A program made the position numbers and the translations under genes. Positions 1 through 7,002 of a DNA stretch of 9,880 nt are shown here, piece by piece. Source of the stretch: Desulfobacteraceae bacterium (lineage in GTDB: Bacteria > Desulfobacterota > Desulfobacteria > Desulfobacterales > ETH-SRB1); the NCBI GenBank assembly GCA_030638305.1, contig DAOWEW010000039.1, positions 1 to 9,880 of the forward strand, given 5' to 3'. Under the pieces are notes generated by a model. The model saw only the letters and a program-made list of their open reading frames with translations. It had not been told where the DNA came from and made no database searches. Position 1 is the first letter of the stretch, and each line of letters begins with the position of its first letter.

Positions 1-1311
1 ATAGACGGACATGGCCTTGAAGGAATCGAATACTATTATGACTCTTATCTTAAAGGAAGCGATTGCAGGTTTACGGTTTTAAAAGATGCTTTCAAACGCG
101 GGTTTGACACTGAAAAGAATGAGATGTCTGATTGCAGTGGGAACAACCTGATATTAACGATTGATCATAATGTCCAGTACCTAACCGAAAGTGCGCTTGA
201 AGAGGCGACTGTTAAATTTAATGCCAAATCAGGAATAGCAATCGTAATGTCTCCAAAAACCGGAGCCATGCTGGCAGTGGCGCACTATCCATTTTTCAAT
301 CCAAATGCTTTTGGAGACTTTGATCAGGATTCGTGGAGAAACAGGTCAATAACAGATCTGTTTGAGCCCGGCTCAACCATGAAAATCTTCAGCGCATGTG
401 CGGCAATAGAATCGGGAAAATGTGCTCCAAACACCATTTTTTTCTGCGAAAACGGTAAATACAAAATAGATAAAAACGTTGTCAGCGATACTCATTCTTA
501 CGGCTGGTTGTCTCTACAGCAGATTGTCAAGTTTTCAAGCAATATCGGCATAATAAAGGTAAGCGAAAAAGTAGGATCGGAATATCTTTATAAAACATTC
601 CGCAATTTCGGTTTTGGTGAAAAAATGGGAATAGACTGCCCCGGGGAAACATCGGGTGGCTTGTCCCACTATAATAGATGGTCAAAGATTGATGCCGGCA
701 CAATATCTTTTGGACAGGGAGTTGCCGTTTCTGCCATGCAGCTTATAACTGCGGCTTCAGCGATTGCAAATGATGGTATCCTCATGGCTCCCTATATTGT
801 GCAGGCTATAACGGATCAGAATGGACGTCTTATAAAAAGCTTAAGTCCGCGCATGGTCAGAAGGGTTGTTTCACAAGAGACAGCTCAAGCAGTGAAAAAA
901 ATGATGACTTCTGTAGTTACTAAAGGCGGGACAGGTGTAAATGCTGCTCTGAAAGGTTATTCTGTCTGCGGGAAGACAGGAACTGCCCAGAAAATTGATG
1001 AGAAAGGAACTTACTCGGACGAAAAATACATAGCTTCATTTCTTGGGTTCATTCCTGCTGAGGATCCTGAAATAGTTGTTCTTGTAATTATTGACGAACC
1101 CAGGGAAAATCATTTCGGCAGCATAGTTGCTGCTCCGGCGTTCAAAAGGATAGCGCATGAAACTGTAAACTATATGAACATACCGTTAACTGCCGATACA
1201 CCATTCAAAAGATTGGTTGACACGCGGACCGGCCCGGGAAGAAAGAATGGTGTTTTCAAAGAAGTAAATGGAAAAATAAGAACGGTAAGCGGAAACGGAG
1301 CAAGAGGTTGA
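1..1311 (+). CDS. ftsI: FtsI, septal class B penicillin-binding protein (5' end missing)
   Basis: Peptidoglycan DD-transpeptidase of the divisome, an inner-membrane protein with its catalytic domain in the periplasm; it cross-links glycan strands made by FtsW. The frame is open from base 1, so the gene starts outside the window and 436 codons are visible. Codons 1-20 carry the family's GLEGIE...YD..L.G pattern at the end of the dimerisation region, so the ATG at 124 is internal. All three transpeptidase motifs are present: STMK with the nucleophile Ser (373-384), SSN (535-543) and KTG within GKTGTAQ (973-981). After the catalytic domain there is only a short basic tail and no PASTA repeat. 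The missing part should hold the cytoplasmic tail, single membrane anchor and most of the pedestal domain. The stop overlaps the murE start. Its position directly before murE favours FtsI over an elongation PBP2. Confidence 0.95.
   Translation: MDGHGLEGIEYYYDSYLKGSDCRFTVLKDAFKRGFDTEKNEMSDCSGNNLILTIDHNVQYLTESALEEATVKFNAKSGIAIVMSPKTGAMLAVAHYPFFNPNAFGDFDQDSWRNRSITDLFEPGSTMKIFSACAAIESGKCAPNTIFFCENGKYKIDKNVVSDTHSYGWLSLQQIVKFSSNIGIIKVSEKVGSEYLYKTFRNFGFGEKMGIDCPGETSGGLSHYNRWSKIDAGTISFGQGVAVSAMQLITAASAIANDGILMAPYIVQAITDQNGRLIKSLSPRMVRRVVSQETAQAVKKMMTSVVTKGGTGVNAALKGYSVCGKTGTAQKIDEKGTYSDEKYIASFLGFIPAEDPEIVVLVIIDEPRENHFGSIVAAPAFKRIAHETVNYMNIPLTADTPFKRLVDTRTGPGRKNGVFKEVNGKIRTVSGNGARG
1297..1300 (+). promoter_or_regulatory. 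Shine-Dalgarno sequence for murE
   Basis: GGAG lies 7 bases before the TTG at 1308, inside the end of ftsI. It supports the TTG start, which gives an N-terminus (MKLSILLK) of the kind usual for MurE. A second purine-rich stretch before an in-frame ATG at 1374 is the competing choice; that start would give a protein 22 residues shorter. Confidence 0.55.
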
Positions 1312-2960
1312 AGCTTTCTATTTTGCTTAAATCCGTAACTGAAATAAGGCGTGTAATTATTGCAGGGGAAGGAATGGAGCATAAGCATACCGTAAAAACA
1401 GGGCAGTATGATAATTTATGCGCCTGTTTACCGGATTATGAAATAGGCTCAATACATTATCGGGCACAAGAGGTTAAGCATAATGGGCTTTTTGTCGCAG
1501 TAAAGGGTTTTAAGGCAGATGGACATGATTTTATTGATGAAGCTCTGACAAGAGGTGCATCGGCGATTGTAACCCGGAAACCGGTTAATAAAAAATCCGT
1601 AATGATAGAGGTTGAGAATACCAGAAAAGCTCTTGCCGCAATTTCTGCAAATTTTTACGGGAATGTTTCAGAAAAAATGCTCATTATAGGAATAACCGGA
1701 ACAAACGGTAAAACAACAACGGCTTACATAATTGAAAGCATCCTTGCTGAAGCAGGTTTCAAGGTTGGCGTAATAGGAACTATTAATTACCGTTATTCAG
1801 GCAAAGTTTTTTCAAACCCGATGACAACGCCGGAATCTCTTGATCTGCAAAAAATATTGGCGGAAATGCATGAAAACGGGATTACCCACGTTGTTATGGA
1901 AGTGTCATCTCATGCAATTGATCTGCACAGAATTGACTGCTGTTGGATAGATATCGGCGTGTTTACCAATCTGACACGGGAACACCTTGATTATCATGGC
2001 GATATGGATTCCTACTGGCTTTGCAAAAAAAGGCTTTTTACAGAGCATTTAAAAACCGGGCCAAAAAAGAGCAGTACTTTCGCTGTAATAAATTGCGATG
2101 ATAACAAAGGAAAAGACCTTTATAAGTTACTTTCAGAAGCATCTGACAGTATGCCCGTAATTTCTACCGGCAGCGCTGCAGATAAAATGATATGGCCGGA
2201 TAATATTAAATACAGCCTTACAGGAATTACCGGGAGAATTTCAACGAAACCGGGGACATTTCAATTCAGTTCACCTCTTGCAGGGGAGCATAATCTTGAG
2301 AATATACTCAGTGCAACAGGTGTGGGGATTGCTCTTGGGCTTTCTTCCGATATTATAAAGGCAGGTATAAAAAAAGCAGGTCAGATACCTGGCAGGCTTG
2401 AATCTATACCAAATAAAGCGGGCAAATTTGTGTTTGTTGATTATGCTCATACTCCGGATGCTCTGGAACATGTTTTGTTTTCTTTAAAGTCCATTAAAGA
2501 TAATAAAATCGGTAAAAATAATAAAACCGGTAAAAATAATAAAACCGGTAAAGATAATAAAACCGGCAGAATTATCTGTGTATTCGGCTGCGGTGGAGAT
2601 AGAGATAGAGGCAAAAGACCCCGTATGGGCGAAATAGCCGGCAGGTTTTGCGATCTGACTATTGTCACATCAGATAATCCACGTACGGAAAATCCAATGG
2701 AAATAATAAGCCAGATAATAGAGGGAATAAAACAAACATCTTCAAAGAAATATACTCTATTGGAACTGGCAAACGGCTTTCAGGAAAAAGGTTATGTTAT
2801 TGAGCCTGATCGCAGGAAAGCAATAAAACTGGGCATCACGTCAGCCGATCCGGGAGATATCATACTTATAGCCGGCAAGGGGCATGAGACCTATCAATTA
2901 ATCAAGGGCAAAACTTTTCCTTTTGATGACAGGGATGAGGCGAGAGCGGCTCTTCAATGA
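1308..2960 (+). CDS. murE: MurE, UDP-MurNAc-tripeptide synthetase (meso-DAP adding)
   Basis: Cytoplasmic ATP-dependent ligase that adds meso-diaminopimelate to UDP-MurNAc-L-Ala-D-Glu. Visible in order: N-terminal UDP-binding domain (about 1-125), ATP loop GTNGKTTT (131-138), TTPES (173-177), EVSSHAIDLHRI (198-209), the expected carbamylated Lys240 before xxLF, DYAHTPDAL (378-386), GCGGDRDRGKRP (428-439), DNPRTEN (456-462) and GKGHE (523-527). DNPR is the signature of DAP-specific rather than Lys-specific enzymes. The start is TTG, overlapping the ftsI stop by 4 bases, with GGAG 7 bases upstream; an ATG at 1374 is the alternative. At 550 residues it is longer than the roughly 480-500 usual for the family. 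Part of the excess is a repeated Lys/Asn-rich segment at residues 397-420, between the DYAHTPDAL helix and the GCGGDRDRG strand. The ligase motifs on both sides are intact, so the protein is probably active. Confidence 0.96.
   Translation: MKLSILLKSVTEIRRVIIAGEGMEHKHTVKTGQYDNLCACLPDYEIGSIHYRAQEVKHNGLFVAVKGFKADGHDFIDEALTRGASAIVTRKPVNKKSVMIEVENTRKALAAISANFYGNVSEKMLIIGITGTNGKTTTAYIIESILAEAGFKVGVIGTINYRYSGKVFSNPMTTPESLDLQKILAEMHENGITHVVMEVSSHAIDLHRIDCCWIDIGVFTNLTREHLDYHGDMDSYWLCKKRLFTEHLKTGPKKSSTFAVINCDDNKGKDLYKLLSEASDSMPVISTGSAADKMIWPDNIKYSLTGITGRISTKPGTFQFSSPLAGEHNLENILSATGVGIALGLSSDIIKAGIKKAGQIPGRLESIPNKAGKFVFVDYAHTPDALEHVLFSLKSIKDNKIGKNNKTGKNNKTGKDNKTGRIICVFGCGGDRDRGKRPRMGEIAGRFCDLTIVTSDNPRTENPMEIISQIIEGIKQTSSKKYTLLELANGFQEKGYVIEPDRRKAIKLGITSADPGDIILIAGKGHETYQLIKGKTFPFDDRDEARAALQ
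2496..2567 (+). repeat. In-frame tandem repeat inside murE, four 18-base units
   Basis: Four consecutive 18-base units encode KDNKIG, KNNKTG, KNNKTG and KDNKTG. Units 2 and 3 are identical in DNA, and the others differ by one or a few bases. The unit is a multiple of 3, so changes in copy number keep the murE frame. The encoded 24 residues are hydrophilic and basic, and sit where related enzymes have a short loop of a few residues between a helix and a strand of the C-terminal domain. I infer a tolerated, possibly copy-number-variable surface loop. Confidence 0.93.
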
Positions 2961-4363
2961 AAAACGAACGAAAAATACCCTGGACAACCTCTGAAATTCT
3001 TGAAGCAACAAAGGGAGACCTTTTGTGCGGGGATGTCAAACATAGTTTTGAGGGGATATCCATTGACTCACGCACAATATCTGCAAATGAACTTTTCATT
3101 GCAATCAAGGGAAACGTTCATGATGGTCACGGTTTTGTATCCAATGTTATAAGCGGTGGTGTGCGAGGTCTTATTATAAGTAAAGATAAAGCCTGTGATT
3201 TTGCCGGTACGGATTGGCAGGATAAAAACGTTGTTTGTGTGAAGGTAAACGATACAACAAAAGCTCTCGGCGATCTTGCTTCATTTAACCGCAGGCGCAC
3301 TGATGTTTCGGTTGTTGCGATAACCGGTTCAAACGGCAAAACCACAACCAGGGAAATGACTGCCTCCGTTGTTTCAATGCGTTATAAAACTTTATCAAGC
3401 AAAGGAAATTTTAATAATGAAATAGGGCTTCCGCTGACGCTTCTTAATCTTAAAAGCAGTCACCACTGGGCTGTGCTTGAGCTTGGGATGAACAAGCCCG
3501 GAGAGATAAACAGACTAAGTGAAATTTGCACCCCTGATATTGGCATAATTACAAATATAGGCTTTGCGCACCTTGAGGGACTGGGCTCAATTGAAGGGGT
3601 AATGAATGCCAAAGGAGAGCTTCTGAAACACATAAAGCCGGAGGGAACAGCCGTTCTTAATGCAGACGATTCAAGAGTTTTATATTTATCAACAAGAACT
3701 TCAAGGAAAGTGCTTTATTTTGGTTTGTCAGAAGATGCCCATATCAGAGCACTGGATATCAGTGAAACAACAGCCGGAATTTCTTTTACTCTGGCGCTGC
3801 CGGAAAAAAGAATTCCAATAGAACTCAAGGCGTCCGGCAGATTTATGGTATCAAACGCCCTTGCGGCAGCGTCTGTTGGATATATTATTGGTTTGTCTTC
3901 AGAAGAGATAAAAGCCGGCCTGGAATATTTTCGGCCGGTTAAGGGCAGAATAAATATCGTTAATGTCAGGGGAGTACACATAATTGACGACACATACAAT
4001 GCAAATCCCGATTCAATGAAAGCCGCAATCAGGACTCTTGGTTCATTAAAAGGCAACAGCAGGGGTATTCTTGTTGCCGGAGATATGCTTGAGCTGGGAG
4101 AACACGCAGAATCCATGCATAGAAAAACAGGCTCTCTCGCTGTCAGGTCAAATATTGCAAGGCTTTACGTTACAGGTGAGTTTGCAAAAACTGTTGCAGA
4201 CGGTGCCTGCAAAGAAAACAAAAATTCGATGGATATATTTATCGGATCAAAAAAAGAAATTCTTGAAGATTTAAAAAAATGGCTTTTGCCGGGAGACTGG
4301 GTTCTTGTAAAGGGCTCAAGGGCAATGGGTATGGAGAAAATCGTTGAGGGGTTGAAGGTTTAA
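2957..4363 (+). CDS. murF: MurF, UDP-MurNAc-tripeptide:D-Ala-D-Ala ligase
   Basis: Cytoplasmic ligase that adds the D-Ala-D-Ala dipeptide to UDP-MurNAc-tripeptide, the last soluble step before MraY. The 468 residues match the family length. Visible: N-terminal substrate-binding domain with DSRTISANELFIAIKG (37-52), ATP loop GSNGKTTT (124-131), LELGMNKPGEI (174-184), NIGFAHLEGLGS (200-211), the expected carbamylated Lys in AKGEL (219), NADD (235-238), DDTYNANPDSM (344-354), GDMLELGEHA (375-384) and the C-terminal KGSRAMGMEKIV (452-463). The ATG overlaps the murE stop in an ATGA arrangement, pointing to translational coupling. The nearest purine-rich candidate for ribosome binding is GAGG at 2937-2940, 16 bases away and probably too far. 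No insertion or missing motif is seen. Confidence 0.97.
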   Translation: MKNERKIPWTTSEILEATKGDLLCGDVKHSFEGISIDSRTISANELFIAIKGNVHDGHGFVSNVISGGVRGLIISKDKACDFAGTDWQDKNVVCVKVNDTTKALGDLASFNRRRTDVSVVAITGSNGKTTTREMTASVVSMRYKTLSSKGNFNNEIGLPLTLLNLKSSHHWAVLELGMNKPGEINRLSEICTPDIGIITNIGFAHLEGLGSIEGVMNAKGELLKHIKPEGTAVLNADDSRVLYLSTRTSRKVLYFGLSEDAHIRALDISETTAGISFTLALPEKRIPIELKASGRFMVSNALAAASVGYIIGLSSEEIKAGLEYFRPVKGRINIVNVRGVHIIDDTYNANPDSMKAAIRTLGSLKGNSRGILVAGDMLELGEHAESMHRKTGSLAVRSNIARLYVTGEFAKTVADGACKENKNSMDIFIGSKKEILEDLKKWLLPGDWVLVKGSRAMGMEKIVEGLKV

Positions 4364-4369
4364 AAAATT

Positions 4370-5449
4370 ATGTTTTACCATCTGCTATATCCGTTTCATA
4401 CAACAATATCGGTTTTTAATGTATTCCGCTATATTACATTCAGAACTATCTATGCCACACTTACAGCTTTTTTTATCTGTTTTTTCCTTGGCCCGTGGGT
4501 GATCAGAAAGCTCAGTGAGATGCAGATCGGACAGCATATAAGAGAAGATGGCCCAAAGGCACATTTCAAAAAAGCCGGAACTCCTACTATGGGCGGAATA
4601 CTGATTATATTTTCAATCTCTGTTTCGACACTTTTATGGACTGATTTAACAAACTATTATGTGTGGATAGCTCTTCTGACAACGATCGGCTTTGGCGCTA
4701 TCGGCTTTATAGACGATTATCTCATGCAGATCAAAAAGTGCAGCAAGGGTCTTGGCGTTAAAAGCAAATTTTGTCTTCAGATATTGCTCGCATTATTAAC
4801 AGGAACTCTTGTTTATATGTGCCCTGATTTTTCAACACAGGTAACTGTCCCGTTTTTTAAAAATATTTCGCCTGATTTATGTTGGGGATATATATTTTTT
4901 GCCGCATTTGTAATTGTTGCAGCATCAAATGCCGTCAATCTCACAGACGGCCTTGACGGCCTTGCTATTGGCCCTGTGATTGTAGCTGCGGCAACATATA
5001 TGCTTTTTTCTTATGTAGCAGGGCATTACAACATAGCTGATTATCTTCAGATCAACTATGTTGCCAATGGCGGTGAAATGGCAATTTTTTGCGGAATCGT
5101 AGCTGGTGCGGGTCTGGGTTTTTTGTGGTTCAACGCTTACCCTGCTCAAATTTTTATGGGTGATGTTGGTTCTCTTGCACTCGGAGGTGCCATCGGCACA
5201 GTGGCTGTGATTATAAAACAGGAGATACTCTTAGTGATCGTCGGTGGCATTTTTGTCATAGAGACACTTTCGGTGATTTTCCAGGTAGGTTTTTTCAAGA
5301 TGACAAACGGCCGAAGGATTTTCAAAATGGCGCCGATTCACCATCATTTTGAATTAAAAGGCTGGTCCGAGCCAAAAGTTATAGTGCGATTCTGGATAAT
5401 TGCCATTGCGCTTGCACTTATTTCTATGAGTACGTTGAAATTAAGATGA
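4370..5449 (+). CDS. mraY: MraY, phospho-MurNAc-pentapeptide transferase
   Basis: Polytopic inner-membrane enzyme that transfers phospho-MurNAc-pentapeptide to undecaprenyl phosphate, making lipid I. The 359 residues are the usual length. The N-terminus (MFYHLLYP...[10 protein letters not shown]) is highly typical and fixes the ATG. Motifs: [16 protein letters not shown] (61-76), catalytic Asp pair D115-D116 in [23 protein letters not shown] (187-202), [12 protein letters not shown] with Asp265 (262-273), and the HHH cluster at 324-326 in [13 protein letters not shown]. Around ten hydrophobic membrane segments alternate with these cytoplasmic loops, as expected. It starts 6 bases after murF, with a modest GAAGG at 4354-4358, 11 bases upstream. 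The stop codon adjoins the first arm of the repeat-filled spacer before murD. Confidence 0.97.
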   Translation: MFYHLLYPFHTTISVFNVFRYITFRTIYATLTAFFICFFLGPWVIRKLSEMQIGQHIREDGPKAHFKKAGTPTMGGILIIFSISVSTLLWTDLTNYYVWIALLTTIGFGAIGFIDDYLMQIKKCSKGLGVKSKFCLQILLALLTGTLVYMCPDFSTQVTVPFFKNISPDLCWGYIFFAAFVIVAASNAVNLTDGLDGLAIGPVIVAAATYMLFSYVAGHYNIADYLQINYVANGGEMAIFCGIVAGAGLGFLWFNAYPAQIFMGDVGSLALGGAIGTVAVIIKQEILLVIVGGIFVIETLSVIFQVGFFKMTNGRRIFKMAPIHHHFELKGWSEPKVIVRFWIIAIALALISMSTLKLR

Positions 5450-5598
5450 AAGGTTTTAAGTTTTAGGTTTTAAATTAAAAAAAAGCAATCTCAGCAAGTT
5501 GGCAATCTCTACGATAAAATTACCTAACACCTTGAACCTAAAACCTTGAACTTAAAACTTAAAACCTAAAACTTAAAACCTTGAACTTAAAACCTTGA
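5450..5598 (+). repeat. Inverted heptamer repeat region between mraY and murD
   Basis: The left arm (5450-5473) overlaps the last bases around the mraY stop and is built of AGGTTTT/AAGTTTT units. Its reverse complement recurs without mismatch at 5559-5582, giving a 24-base perfect inverted repeat around 85 bases. The right arm is part of an array of eleven 7-base units in strict phase (5522-5598), variants of ACYTRAA such as ACCTTGA, ACTTAAA and ACCTAAA. Within this array a 19-base word is repeated exactly at 5540-5558 and 5575-5593, 35 bases (five units) apart. The middle, 5474-5521, holds a short direct repeat GCAATCTC at 5485-5492 and 5502-5509. No T-run follows the right arm, so it does not look like an intrinsic terminator. 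The last unit includes the murD start codon. Confidence 0.92.
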
Positions 5599-6938
5599 TC
5601 CTTAAAAATAAAAATATTCTAATAGTCGGCCTCGGAGTTACAGGCGTTGCAACTGCTCAATTCCTGATAAACAGAGGAGCATTGGTAACTGTTGCTGACC
5701 GGAAGAAAGAACAGGAACTTGGCTCCGAAGAGTTGTTAACCCGTGATCTTGGCATAAAAATGGAACTGGGAGCACATAGAATTGAAACTTTTGAAAAAGC
5801 GGATCTTATTGTTATAAGCCCTGGAGTTTCTCATACAATTGAGCCTGTAATAAAAGCTAAAGAACAGGGGATCCCTGTAATAGGTGAAATTGAGCTCGCA
5901 TCAAGATTCATAACGGAACCAATTATTGCTGTAACCGGGACTAACGGTAAAACCACTACAACGACTCTTATATGCAAAATGCTCGAAGATTCCGGTCTTA
6001 AGGTGTTTGTGGGCGGCAATATAGGTAACCCTCTGATCGCATATGCCGACAAACGGGAAAAAGCTGAAATTGTTGTCATAGAGGTAAGCAGTTTTCAGTT
6101 GGATACCATAGATACTTTCAGGGCAAACGTGGCGGTTTTGCTGAATATTACCGAAGATCACATGAATCGTTATCCTGATTTAAATGCTTATGCAAAGTCC
6201 AAAGCCCGGATTTTTGAAAACCAGCAACCTGACGATACAGCAGTGTTAAATGGTTCTGATCCTGTTGTGTGTTCTTTGAGCAAAGATATCCTGAGCAAAA
6301 AAGTTTTTTTCAGTTCAAAAAAAGAAAAAGGCGTAACCATAAGCGATGAAAGCATAATTTCTCAGGAAAACATATCCCGGCTCCTTGCGGACTTTAAACT
6401 GCCCGGAAAACACAACATAAAGAATGCTGCAGCGGCAAGCCTTGCGGCACTGACTGCCGGAGGAACTTTTGAAGGGGTTGAGTCCGCATTAAAAAAATTT
6501 AAAGGACTTTCCCATAGACTTGAACATATTAACACCCTGAATGGTATTGATTTTTTCAATGATTCAAAAGCTACAAATGTTGATTCAGTGGCAAAAGCGC
6601 TTGAATCTTTTGAAAGGCCAATAGTTCTGATTATGGGTGGCCGAAACAAGGGAAGTAAATTTCATGCTCTGAGGGATTTGATAGATAAGCACACTAAAAT
6701 GCTGATAGTTATTGGAGAAGCAAAAGAAGATATTATGGCTGAACTGGGAAGTATTAAGCCTGTTGAGGCTGCAACTACAATGGAGAACGCAGTTTTCAAG
6801 GCATATCAAGCAGCAAAACCCGGTGATATCGTACTCTTGTCACCGGCCTGCGCCAGTTTTGATATGTATAATAACTATGCACAAAGGGGAGAAGATTTTT
6901 GCAAAGCTGTTGGAAAGATAAAAACAGTTGACGGTTGA
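5595..6938 (+). CDS. murD: MurD, UDP-MurNAc-L-Ala:D-Glu ligase
   Basis: Cytoplasmic ligase that adds D-glutamate to UDP-MurNAc-L-Ala. The 447 residues fit the family. Visible: N-terminal nucleotide-binding fold with VGLGVTGVATA (11-21), SPGV (75-78), ATP loop GTNGKTTTTT (115-124), GGNIGNPL (140-147), EVSSFQLD (163-170), NITEDHMNRY (184-193), the expected carbamylated Lys203 in KARIF, NDSKATN (322-328), MGGRNKG (347-353) and SPACASFD (416-423). The start is TTG: the next upstream stop is at 5574-5576, and no ATG, GTG or other TTG lies between that stop and the glycine-rich loop except 5595. This TTG is inside the last unit of the repeat array and has no visible Shine-Dalgarno sequence. The final residues TVDG and the stop are encoded by the next repeat array, so both ends of the gene touch repeat DNA. 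Confidence 0.95.
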   Translation: MILKNKNILIVGLGVTGVATAQFLINRGALVTVADRKKEQELGSEELLTRDLGIKMELGAHRIETFEKADLIVISPGVSHTIEPVIKAKEQGIPVIGEIELASRFITEPIIAVTGTNGKTTTTTLICKMLEDSGLKVFVGGNIGNPLIAYADKREKAEIVVIEVSSFQLDTIDTFRANVAVLLNITEDHMNRYPDLNAYAKSKARIFENQQPDDTAVLNGSDPVVCSLSKDILSKKVFFSSKKEKGVTISDESIISQENISRLLADFKLPGKHNIKNAAAASLAALTAGGTFEGVESALKKFKGLSHRLEHINTLNGIDFFNDSKATNVDSVAKALESFERPIVLIMGGRNKGSKFHALRDLIDKHTKMLIVIGEAKEDIMAELGSIKPVEAATTMENAVFKAYQAAKPGDIVLLSPACASFDMYNNYAQRGEDFCKAVGKIKTVDG

Positions 6939-6998
6939 CGGTTGTCAGTTAACAGTTACTGAATTTTATGTTTTTCGCAACCGTAAACCGTAAACCGT
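6924..6998 (+). repeat. Inverted heptamer repeat region between murD and ftsW
   Basis: Left array: five 7-base units in phase at 6924-6958 (ACAGTTG, ACGGTTG, ACGGTTG, TCAGTTA, ACAGTTA), beginning inside the end of murD and containing its stop. Right array: CAACCGT, AAACCGT, AAACCGT at 6978-6998, ending 4 bases before the ftsW ATG. Bases 6931-6944 pair with 6978-6991 at 13 of 14 positions, so the transcript could form a hairpin with a loop of about 33 bases. The arrangement matches the mraY-murD spacer in polarity and period but uses different unit variants. Confidence 0.88.
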
Positions 6999-7002
6999 TT
7001 TT

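Noticed and set aside
124..126. ATG at 124 as the start of ftsI
   Set aside because: The frame is open back to base 1 and the upstream codons encode the conserved GLEGIE...YD pattern of class B PBPs, so this methionine is internal.
2447..2668. Minus-strand frame with a repeated Leu/Pro/Phe segment (VLLFLP units) that looks like a membrane protein
   Set aside because: It is the reverse reading of the murE 18-base repeats; the + strand reading has conserved ligase motifs on both sides.
3715..4116. 133-codon open frame on the - strand inside murF
   Set aside because: It lies wholly opposite a well-conserved gene, has no recognisable motif or ribosome-binding site, and is explained by the codon use of murF.
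5450..5598. Intrinsic terminator between mraY and murD
   Set aside because: The stem is A+T-rich with an 85-base loop and no T-run after the right arm, and the next gene belongs to the same pathway.
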